Shown here in pieces: positions 1 through 4,431 of a stretch of DNA of 5,187 bases (position 1 is its first letter; each line of letters begins with the position of its first letter). A program made the position numbers and the translations under genes. Source of the DNA: Nitrososphaerota archaeon. Lineage in GTDB: Archaea > Thermoproteota > Nitrososphaeria > Nitrososphaerales > JAHFOH01. Where the stretch lies: positions 1-5,187 of the forward strand of contig JAHFOH010000110.1 in assembly GCA_023266955.1 (NCBI GenBank), in the 5' to 3' direction. Below the pieces are notes generated by a model that worked only from the letters and a program-made list of their open reading frames with translations, was not told the origin of the DNA and did not search any database.

Positions 1-318
1 TTTGAATTTTAGCCAACTCTTCACCGAATCGAGAGTATCTTTACTTCGACCTGTGACAATATCCACTTGCCCCAAGTTCCTGAAGAGCGCCAATTTTCTA
101 TCCAAATCCTCCTCAGTCTCCTTGATTTCCCGCCATCTGCTCCACGCTTCAGAGAAGACCTTGAAGAAAACCTCTCTGGTAATTCCGATTGCGTAATAGA
201 AATCCCAGCTTGATATCTGCTCTGGAGAAATATTTGCATTATACTTTGTGTTGTAGACTTCGATCCACACGGGTATGACGTTTGCTAGGACGCCGTCTAC
301 ATCGACTGAGATACGCAC
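1..318 (-). CDS. HAD-superfamily phosphatase, 5'(3')-deoxyribonucleotidase-like (partial, C-terminus off the left edge)
   Basis: The minus strand is open from a GTG at 318 to the window edge, giving 106 codons without a stop; an in-frame TAA lies upstream. The protein begins MRISVDVDGVLANVIPVW, a textbook HAD motif I (DxDGVLA): Asp6 would be the nucleophile and Asp8 the acid/base. HAD motif II is visible near the cut end as DIVTGRS, with Thr89. The roughly 75 residues between them, rich in Trp, Phe and charged residues, fit the helical cap of the 5'-nucleotidase C (NT5C) type. Motifs III and IV, which bind magnesium, lie outside the window. The GTG places the DxD motif six residues from the start, as is usual, and a TATA-like box lies about 24 bases upstream, suggesting a leaderless mRNA. 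Family knowledge suggests a phosphate monoester hydrolase, perhaps acting on nucleotides; the substrate cannot be told. Longer reading frames on either strand here are shadows. The HAD fold is confident, the subfamily moderate. Confidence 0.82.
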   Translation of the reverse strand, partial: MRISVDVDGVLANVIPVWIEVYNTKYNANISPEQISSWDFYYAIGITREVFFKVFSEAWSRWREIKETEEDLDRKLALFRNLGQVDIVTGRSKDTLDSVKSWLKFK

Positions 319-337
319 GCCAACATTTTCGAAATCT

Positions 338-346
338 GGATTAAAA
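338..346 (-). promoter_or_regulatory. TATA-like box for the HAD gene
   Basis: On the minus strand the sequence reads TTTTAATCC, centred about 24 bases ahead of the GTG start at 318. This is the spacing expected of an archaeal TATA box when transcription starts at or next to the start codon. No Shine-Dalgarno sequence lies before the GTG, which agrees with a leaderless transcript. Position and composition only; not tested. Confidence 0.4.
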
Positions 347-455
347 TTGACTCGCTTCCAGTGATCGACTCGCAGGCTCGGAGTTGCTCTTGTTCGATTT
401 TACCTAGTGAAAGTTTAATTGCCCGCTTCTAAGGTCGACGGCGCAATCTCATTTA

Positions 456-734
456 GCTATTGTTAACGTAGAGAATCTGGTCAAGATCTGCCCGTGATGG
501 AACGAAGGCGATATCAGACATCTCCTTTTATGTTCAAGAGGGAGAATTCTTCGGATTCCTAGGACTCAATGGAGCCGGTAAGACAGTCATCATTAAAGTT
601 CTCACTTTTATTGAAAAGAACATGGGGGAGCGTTTCTGTCTCTGTTTGATGTTGATGAAGATGCAGTTATGGCAGGATTAGGAATCTTCACGGTAGGTGC
701 CGCTTCATTCATGTTTCGACGGGCAGTAGAATAA
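456..734 (+). pseudogene. Decayed ABC-2 type transporter: ATPase N-terminus joined to a permease C-terminus
   Basis: Three frames must be stitched together to read this relic. Frame at 456-494 gives AIVNVENLVK, the usual first strand of an ABC ATPase, followed by a TGA at 495. A shift then gives, from 499, GTKAISDISFYV, EGEFFGFLG and a Walker A, GLNGAGKT, at 562-585 (canonical GPNGAGKT; Pro replaced by Leu), then IIKVLTFIEK. A further shift at about 620 gives TWGSVSVS, and another at about 645 gives FDVDED, matching the TSGSxxVxGxDV segment of DrrA-type ATPases. The same frame runs straight into MAGLGIFTVGAASFMFRRAVE and a TAA at 732, which looks like the last membrane helix and Arg-rich tail of an ABC-2 permease. 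Q-loop, signature motif, Walker B and most of the permease are absent. The simplest reading is an ATPase-permease pair that lost its middle (over 1 kb, inferred) and then gathered frameshifts. The ATPase part is confident; the permease part is moderate. Confidence 0.75.
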
Positions 735-824
735 GCAAGATTCATCACGAGAGCCATATTTTCTACAGCCGCTCTGGTAATCATGTTTCTGGATCTTTCT
801 GGTGAAACTCTGAGTCAACCTTAA
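735..824 (+). other. Remnant open stretch with one hydrophobic segment, unrecognised
   Basis: Directly after the pseudogene's TAA, the same frame continues for 29 codons to the next TAA at 822. It encodes a hydrophobic run (AIFSTAALVIMFL) followed by DLSGETLSQP. There is no start codon of its own at a sensible place and no ribosome site. It could be read-through debris of the same transporter locus, such as a second permease fragment, or chance. No function is assigned. Together with 319-455, where I see only the HAD promoter and untranslatable sequence, this accounts for the gene-free stretch before the AIM24 gene. Confidence 0.25.
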
Positions 825-829
825 ATCGG
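819..829 (+). promoter_or_regulatory. TATA-like box for the AIM24-family gene
   Basis: CCTTAAATCGG sits about 33 bases ahead of the ATG at 857, predicting transcription to start about 7 bases before the start codon. The gene has no Shine-Dalgarno sequence, so a very short leader would fit. It is the best AT-rich box in the right window, but the surrounding DNA is a decayed locus, so the promoter may be newly recruited. Confidence 0.35.
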
Positions 830-856
830 CAGTCAAATGAAAGTACGCGATTTTGA

Positions 857-1588
857 ATGGAGTATGAAGTAAGGTACAGACCGTCCTTCTCTTTACTCGA
901 GGTTCGCCTCAATGCTGGGGAACAAATTACAGCAGAAGCTGGAGCCATGGTCTACATGACTGAGGGAGTAGAGGTGAAGACTAGGATGAGGAGCGGAGGC
1001 CTTTTTCAAAAAATCAAGGTCTCCATGCTCGGCGGCGAATCCTTCTTCGTCAACGATTACATAGCTGATAGACCTAGTAAAGTCGGTTTTGCAGCTGCGC
1101 CCCTGGGCGACATAGAGCGTCTTGAAGTGCAACCGAATCGTGGATTCATCGTTCAGTCTGGCGCTTATGTCGCATCTACATCAAGCGTGCAGCTGGATAC
1201 ACAATGGCAGGGCTTCACAAAGGGCTTATTCGGTACGAGTCTCTTCATGTTGAAAGCTACAGGACAAGGAGATGTATTCGTGAATACTTTCGGTGCTATG
1301 GATCAACATATACTCGGACAGGGAGAAACAATGACGGTTGACAATTTTCATCTCGTAGCCTTCACAGAAGGCTGCACCTATTCCGTACGGAAGTTTGGAG
1401 GGTTAAAATCGACAATACTAGGTGGGGAGGGCTTAGTGACAGAGGTTGCCGGGCCGGGTGAAATATTTGTGCAGACTAAGAATCCACATGAATTCGCGTC
1501 GTGGCTAGCGGCGTTCATGCCTAGAGTGGGAAGAGAGGGTAAGGAAGGGGTCGAATTCAAGGTAGGCGGCTTCAGAATTGGAAAATGA
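857..1588 (+). CDS. AIM24 / TIGR00266 family protein
   Basis: 243 residues, about the usual length for the TIGR00266 family (AIM24 domain). The family's landmarks appear in order: an N-terminal strand and AGAMVYM near residues 28-34, GGESFFVNDY near 59-68, a PLGDIERLEV segment near 82-91, an FVQSGAYVAS-type strand near 98-107, a central GxGDVFVNTFGA segment, an LGQGETMTVDNFHLVAF segment, and the closing GGEGLVTEVAGPGEIFVQTKN motif near 190-210. These are the all-beta repeats of a TRAP-like fold. There is no signal peptide or membrane segment, so it is cytoplasmic. The mitochondrial relative AIM24 supports inner-membrane organisation; the role of the prokaryotic members is not established, so none is assigned. 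The ATG at 857 is chosen because it opens directly on the conserved N-terminal strand; an ATG at 837 is in another frame. The gene stands alone, with a decayed ABC locus upstream and hairpins downstream. Confidence 0.9.
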   Translation: MEYEVRYRPSFSLLEVRLNAGEQITAEAGAMVYMTEGVEVKTRMRSGGLFQKIKVSMLGGESFFVNDYIADRPSKVGFAAAPLGDIERLEVQPNRGFIVQSGAYVASTSSVQLDTQWQGFTKGLFGTSLFMLKATGQGDVFVNTFGAMDQHILGQGETMTVDNFHLVAFTEGCTYSVRKFGGLKSTILGGEGLVTEVAGPGEIFVQTKNPHEFASWLAAFMPRVGREGKEGVEFKVGGFRIGK

Positions 1589-1599
1589 AGCTGTGCCGC

Positions 1600-1621
1600 C
1601 TTATCCCACTCAGCGGATAAG
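1600..1621 (+). repeat. Perfect 7-bp inverted repeat, 8-base loop (hairpin 1)
   Basis: CTTATCC at 1600-1606 pairs perfectly with GGATAAG at 1615-1621. It begins 11 bases after the AIM24 stop codon, so it may fold at the 3' end of that mRNA. No T-run follows, so it is not a classic terminator. It could protect the mRNA end or be a protein-binding dyad. Confidence 0.45.
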
Positions 1622-1623
1622 TT

Positions 1624-1646
1624 AAGGTATATGGGCCGCATACCTT
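1624..1646 (+). repeat. Perfect 7-bp inverted repeat, 9-base loop (hairpin 2), overlapping a possible TATA box
   Basis: AAGGTAT at 1624-1630 pairs perfectly with ATACCTT at 1640-1646, and begins 2 bases after hairpin 1. The left arm and loop include GGTATATGG, which could act as a TATA element for the pterin dehydratase gene, with transcription starting near 1655 and a leader of about 40 bases carrying the ribosome site. A dyad over a TATA box would be a natural operator, but this is inference. It may equally be part of a 3'-end structure for AIM24. Confidence 0.4.
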
Positions 1647-1682
1647 CAAGAATTCATTAACGCCCATTAGCCGAAGATAGCG

Positions 1683-1691
1683 GGTGAGGAG
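1683..1691 (+). promoter_or_regulatory. Shine-Dalgarno site that fixes the start of the pterin dehydratase
   Basis: GGTGAGGAG lies 4 bases ahead of the ATG at 1696 by its right edge and 8 by its GGTGA core. It is complementary to the 3' end of archaeal 16S rRNA. It overlaps an in-frame GTG at 1684 that would otherwise extend the protein by four residues, so the ATG at 1696 is preferred. It is the only strong ribosome site in the window. Confidence 0.65.
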
Positions 1692-1695
1692 AATC

Positions 1696-1977
1696 ATGTC
1701 AGGATTGTCTCGAAAGGAGATAACACTTCGAGTGAAGTCTCTGAAGGGATGGCATCTAAAGGACAAAGAGATCACCAAGGAACTCAAATTCAACTCATTC
1801 AAGGAAGCGATGAATTTTGTGAACAAAGTCGCGAAACTAGCAGAGGCTGCGAACCATCATCCCGACATAGAAATCAAGTATGATAGGGTAATTCTCAGTT
1901 TGATTTCTCACGACGTAGAAGCGTTAACGAAGAGAGACTTCAACTTAGCTGAAAAAATCGATTCCTTACTGGGCTAA
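1696..1977 (+). CDS. Pterin-4a-carbinolamine dehydratase (PCD/DCoH family)
   Basis: 93 residues, the normal size for the family. It dehydrates 4a-hydroxytetrahydropterins to quinonoid dihydropterins (EC 4.2.1.96). The full active-site signature is present: E-x3-H-H-P in EAANHHPDIEIKY, Tyr six residues after the Pro, then nine residues to His in ISHD and eight to Asp in KRDF. The two His of HHP and the later His are the catalytic triad. The N-terminal half (SLKGWHLKDKEITKELKF) is the usual Gly-Trp strand-turn, followed by the helix FKEAMNFVNKVAKLAE. It is soluble and cytoplasmic. No aromatic amino acid hydroxylase, its classical partner, is nearby, so the pterin substrate here is open; many archaea carry this gene without one. 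It is convergent with the next gene, with 32 bases between stops. The start is set by the GGTGAGGAG site. Confidence 0.93.
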   Translation: MSGLSRKEITLRVKSLKGWHLKDKEITKELKFNSFKEAMNFVNKVAKLAEAANHHPDIEIKYDRVILSLISHDVEALTKRDFNLAEKIDSLLG

Positions 1978-1988
1978 CATTTCCGTGG

Positions 1989-2000
1989 AAAAATTTTTTT
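1989..2000. terminator. A5T7 tract, likely two-way terminator between convergent genes
   Basis: Five A followed by seven T lie in the 32-base gap between two convergent stop codons (1977 and 2010). On the plus strand this makes a U7 tract 16 bases after the pterin dehydratase stop; on the minus strand a U5 tract 16 bases after the stop of the binding-protein gene. Archaeal RNA polymerase ends on U-tracts without needing a hairpin, so one element can serve both genes. A small TTTCC/GGAAA dyad just before it is too tight to fold well. Confidence 0.6.
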
Positions 2001-2009
2001 CGCAGGTTT

Positions 2010-2846
2010 TCACGATACCGTTTTCTCTGCCTGAGACAGCTTCTCGCTTAGCCACAGCATACCCTCTGTGATGAAAGATGGGCCGTGATGAGCGAGGAAG
2101 TCCAGAGGTCCAGGGGTTAAGAAAACATTTCCAAGCTGTACAGCCCTCATCGGCATCCACCTTCTTTTCTCGATAAGCTGCGTTAGATCTTGGAAGGTGA
2201 AATGGCGGAACATCTTCGCCTCGTACAAGATTACATCAGGATCTCTTCGGAGTACTACGGAAAAATCTGGTGTAAGCCACTCAGACGGCTCATCACTAAA
2301 GATGCTTTTCGCACCTAATATTGAAAGTGCGTCTGTAATGTAGCTGTATGCACCAAAGCTGACGGGAGCAGTGAAGTCTATCTCAACATAAACCCTCAAC
2401 TCTCTTTTCAGAGAGTGGATTCCTCCCAGAGTTTTCAATAGAGAGGAAGCTAATTTTCGAGCCTCTTCGAAGGCCCCTGCCACTAGTCCAATCTTGACGA
2501 TTATGTCGAGGATGCCGGTAACTGTAACTGGTAACTCAACGGCATAGACGGGGAATTCCTTGCCTAATTTGAGAGCAAATTCCCTCTGGTAGCCGGTTAC
2601 AGTAAAGATGAGATCAGGCTCTAATTTTTTCAGAAAAGCAGGGTCCGCTGTGTTGTAACTTCCAACTTTCGTCTTACTCCTCGCCTCCTGGGGCCTGACA
2701 CAGAACGCACTTACACCAACAACACTGTCTCCTAAGCCTATCTGGAAGAGAGTCTGTGTCACAGCGGGACTAAAGGAGATGATTCTCTTGGGGACATCTG
2801 GAATGCTAATCTCTGTGCCCAGCGGTTCACAGAAGATCTTCCGCAC
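2010..2846 (-). CDS. BtuF/FecB-fold periplasmic-binding-like protein without signal peptide (cobalamin or metal-chelate binding)
   Basis: 278 residues of the helical-backbone metal receptor fold (PF01497-type). The N-terminus reads VPKRIISFSPAVTQTLFQIG (about 18-37) then DSVVGVSAFCVRP, the standard BtuF-like opening, followed by VGSYNTADPAFLKKLEPDLIF (about 61-81), in which the LxPDLI element ends the first lobe. A long linking helix follows (LDIIVKIGLVAGAFEEARKLAS), then the second lobe with SYITDALSILGAKSIF, LTPDFSVVLRRDPDVIL and a C-terminal HHGPSFITEGMLWL helix. There is no signal peptide, lipobox or membrane segment; the conserved domain starts within 20 residues of the GTG and an in-frame TAA lies 15 bases upstream, so none is hidden. 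It is therefore probably cytoplasmic, which is unusual for a transport receptor. No BtuCD-like partner is in the window; the decayed ABC locus is of another type. Cobalamin or corrinoid binding is inference from sequence style. Confidence 0.8.
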   Translation of the reverse strand: MRKIFCEPLGTEISIPDVPKRIISFSPAVTQTLFQIGLGDSVVGVSAFCVRPQEARSKTKVGSYNTADPAFLKKLEPDLIFTVTGYQREFALKLGKEFPVYAVELPVTVTGILDIIVKIGLVAGAFEEARKLASSLLKTLGGIHSLKRELRVYVEIDFTAPVSFGAYSYITDALSILGAKSIFSDEPSEWLTPDFSVVLRRDPDVILYEAKMFRHFTFQDLTQLIEKRRWMPMRAVQLGNVFLTPGPLDFLAHHGPSFITEGMLWLSEKLSQAEKTVS

Positions 2847-2882
2847 GACCCACCAGCAGTCTTAGCGGGCTTCTCGCCTGAT

Positions 2883-2900
2883 AAGGCTAGTATTAGCCTT
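2883..2900. promoter_or_regulatory. Perfect 18-base dyad in the divergent promoter region, candidate operator
   Basis: AAGGCTA at 2883-2889 and TAGCCTT at 2894-2900 form a perfect 7-bp inverted repeat with a 4-base centre. It lies between two divergent genes, 37 bases ahead of the binding-protein start. Read on the minus strand, its middle (GCTAATACTAGC) is the only AT-rich patch that could be a TATA element for that gene. A repressor dimer binding here could control one or both genes. Alternatively it is a chance palindrome. Confidence 0.45.
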
Positions 2901-2922
2901 TTCATGAATTTCTATTCAGGAG

Positions 2923-2935
2923 TATACATTTTTAT
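2923..2935 (+). promoter_or_regulatory. TATA-like box for the small 2963 gene
   Basis: TATACATTTTTAT is the strongest AT-rich box in the intergenic region. Its right half is centred about 30 bases ahead of the TTG start, which predicts a nearly leaderless mRNA. No Shine-Dalgarno sequence is present before the TTG codons. Confidence 0.45.
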
Positions 2936-2962
2936 CAATCAGTCCAAGTTTTGGTTTCGTAG

Positions 2963-3292
2963 TTGTTGTCGGAGCGCAGCGATGTTCACAAGAAGACAGA
3001 CGACCTGATACAGGATTGCGTACTTGAGGGTCTAGTTTCAGTGGTGGGTGTAAGCGGAGCGAGGTCGATACTCTACTATATGAAAAAAGACTACGGGCTT
3101 GACTACGAGAAGATCTGCCACTCCCCCCAAGACTTCTCGAAATCTCTCAAATCCATGCTAAGCACCGGAGGAGATCTCATCGCGTCAAGAATTGTCACGA
3201 AGTTAAAGGATAGGTTCGGTACTGGACTTCCTAATGATCTTGTGGAGGCAATCCAAAGCGCACACAGAATCCATGAAAGACCATCCCCCTAG
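2963..3292 (+). CDS. Small helical protein, function unknown
   Basis: 109 residues from the first of two adjacent TTG codons (2963 or 2966); no in-frame ATG occurs before residue 40, so a non-ATG start is needed if the N-terminus is right. I do not recognise a named family with certainty. The protein looks all-helical and soluble: a first helix around DDLIQDCVLEGLVSVVGVSGARSILYYMKK, a loop with YGLDYEKICHSPQDF, then helices SKSLKSMLSTGGDLIASRIVTKLKDRFG and DLVEAIQSAHRI. The sequence of a Gly-x-x-x-Arg-ser helix ending in a Tyr-rich YYMKKDYG, a Phe-x-x-x-Leu helix, and a Gly-rich turn before an Ile-Val-x-x-Leu helix recalls small archaeal proteins of about 90-110 residues with no known role. 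Two Cys (DCVLEG and ICHSP) are too far apart to be a clear metal site. It diverges from the binding-protein gene and precedes the F420 enzyme by 81 bases, with a separate promoter between. Confidence 0.62.
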   Translation: MLSERSDVHKKTDDLIQDCVLEGLVSVVGVSGARSILYYMKKDYGLDYEKICHSPQDFSKSLKSMLSTGGDLIASRIVTKLKDRFGTGLPNDLVEAIQSAHRIHERPSP

Positions 3293-3336
3293 TTTCTAAT
3301 CACTTCAATGAAAGATATCGATCACACTCAATGACA

Positions 3337-3347
3337 AAGCTATATCT
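3337..3347 (+). promoter_or_regulatory. TATA box for the F420-dependent oxidoreductase
   Basis: AAGCTATATCT, with its TATAT core at 3341-3345, is centred about 31 bases ahead of the TTG at 3374. It predicts transcription to start around 3368-3370, leaving a leader of only a few bases. There is no Shine-Dalgarno sequence before the TTG. Confidence 0.5.
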
Positions 3348-3373
3348 AGCGTCAGTGTAGTCTTCGCAGCTCT

Positions 3374-4408
3374 TTGCCACCACTGAGACTGGGGTATTGG
3401 TGCGCGCAGGAGCAGTATGATCCCAGTAGGTTACTCCAGTCTGCTCTACATGCGGAAGTGGTGGGCTTCGACATTATTGTGACGAGTGACCACTTTCACC
3501 CTTGGAGTGACACAGGAGGCCAATCGGGTTTTCCATGGGTCTGGTTAGCTGCGGCAGCCGAGCGAACGAGGAAGGTGGAGCTCGGGACAGCGGTGACAAC
3601 CCCCACCCTACGATATCATCCAGCGATAGTGGCCCAAGCCTTTGCTACTCTGGATAACCTGTATCCTGAAAGAATTTTCATCACACTTGGGACAGGCCAC
3701 TCTATGAACGAAACTCCGCTAGGTTTTCGTTGGCCTGAGTATCAAGAGAAGGTGGATAGGCTTGAAGAGGCAGTCGATATCATCACTGCCCTCTGGAAAG
3801 GGGGCTTCGTAACATATGACGGTAAATACTATCGTCTGGATAAGGCGAAGCTCTATACGCTGCCGAAGTCGAAGATTCCGATTTATCTAGCAACTTCAAA
3901 CCCTAAGGTGGCTGCGATAGCTGGCAGAAAATGCGAAGGCATCCTGACTAATCCTAGAGGGCTAGAGAAATACAAAGAAATCATTGAAGCTATGGAGAAG
4001 GCCGCTGCAAAAACTGGCCGTGATCACTCAAAACTAAAAAAATGCATAGAGTTCAAAGTGTCCTACGACGTAGACTACAATAGGGCGCTGAAGTCAGCTA
4101 TGTTCTGGGCACCTACAGCCATTCCGAGGCAGAAGAGAGAGAAGATAGCTGATCCAAGGGAGTTGGAGGCAGCTGTTGGAGCTGAGGAGGAAGCCAAAAT
4201 CAGGGAGACATGGCTTATCACAACAGACGTAGATGACATTATTGATAGACTGGGTGAGTTTCTGAAAATAGGCTTCGAAAGAGTCTACATACATAGTGCA
4301 AGTCCAAATGAGGAGAAGTTTCTCAACCTTCTCGGAAGAGAAATTCTCCCGTGGATGAGAGAATACTATGGAAGCCTAGTGCGTCCTGTTCGACCGGTGG
4401 CGGAATAG
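3374..4408 (+). CDS. F420-dependent luciferase-like oxidoreductase, Fgd-like (substrate unknown)
   Basis: 344 residues, a TIM-barrel flavin/F420 enzyme of the luciferase-like monooxygenase superfamily. It aligns without gaps to mycobacterial F420-dependent glucose-6-phosphate dehydrogenase Fgd1 (sequence from memory) over residues 1-113: LRLGY at 4-8, TSDHFHPW at 37-44, ERTRKVELGTAVTTPTLRY at 63-81, AQAFAT at 87-92, LYPERIF at 96-102, GTGHSMNE at 106-113. F420-binding and catalytic residues Asp39, His40 and Trp44 are kept, so hydride transfer with F420 is likely. The residues that hold the substrate in Fgd1 are not: Glu109 is His109, Lys198 is Arg195, Lys259 is Arg255, and Arg283 is Thr279. 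Oxidation of glucose 6-phosphate is therefore doubtful; another alcohol or sugar is possible. The TTG start is supported by exact co-linearity with Fgd1 from residue 1 and by a TATA box at 3337. It is soluble and cytoplasmic, and convergent with the SIS gene. Confidence 0.9.
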   Translation: MPPLRLGYWCAQEQYDPSRLLQSALHAEVVGFDIIVTSDHFHPWSDTGGQSGFPWVWLAAAAERTRKVELGTAVTTPTLRYHPAIVAQAFATLDNLYPERIFITLGTGHSMNETPLGFRWPEYQEKVDRLEEAVDIITALWKGGFVTYDGKYYRLDKAKLYTLPKSKIPIYLATSNPKVAAIAGRKCEGILTNPRGLEKYKEIIEAMEKAAAKTGRDHSKLKKCIEFKVSYDVDYNRALKSAMFWAPTAIPRQKREKIADPRELEAAVGAEEEAKIRETWLITTDVDDIIDRLGEFLKIGFERVYIHSASPNEEKFLNLLGREILPWMREYYGSLVRPVRPVAE

Positions 4409-4431
4409 AAGCATTCTCCTGTCTATGAAAC

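Noticed and set aside
2..196. Plus-strand open frame, and a minus-strand frame at 21-239
   Set aside because: Both overlap the HAD gene in other frames. The HAD frame has clear motifs I and II and is open to the edge; these have no recognisable features.
456..660. Programmed frameshifting or an intact small ABC ATPase
   Set aside because: Several shifts, an internal stop, and the absence of Q-loop, signature and Walker B show decay, not recoding.
893..1132. Minus-strand frames inside or across the AIM24 and pterin dehydratase genes (893-1132, 1378-1641, 1572-1826)
   Set aside because: They lie over strongly conserved coding sequence on the other strand and show no motifs. They are shadows.
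1684..1695. GTG at 1684 as start of the pterin dehydratase
   Set aside because: It lies inside the GGTGAGGAG ribosome site that correctly spaces the ATG at 1696, and would add only four residues outside the family's usual N-terminus.
1966..2160. Minus-strand 64-codon frame at the end of the binding-protein gene
   Set aside because: It is an out-of-frame shadow of the C-terminal coding region.
4094..4294. Frames antisense to the F420 enzyme (4094-4294) and to the SIS gene (4556-4807)
   Set aside because: Both are antisense to well-conserved domains and have no features of their own.
3374..4408. Naming the F420 enzyme fgd (glucose-6-phosphate dehydrogenase)
   Set aside because: The sugar-phosphate-binding residues are changed, so only the F420-dependent family is supported.
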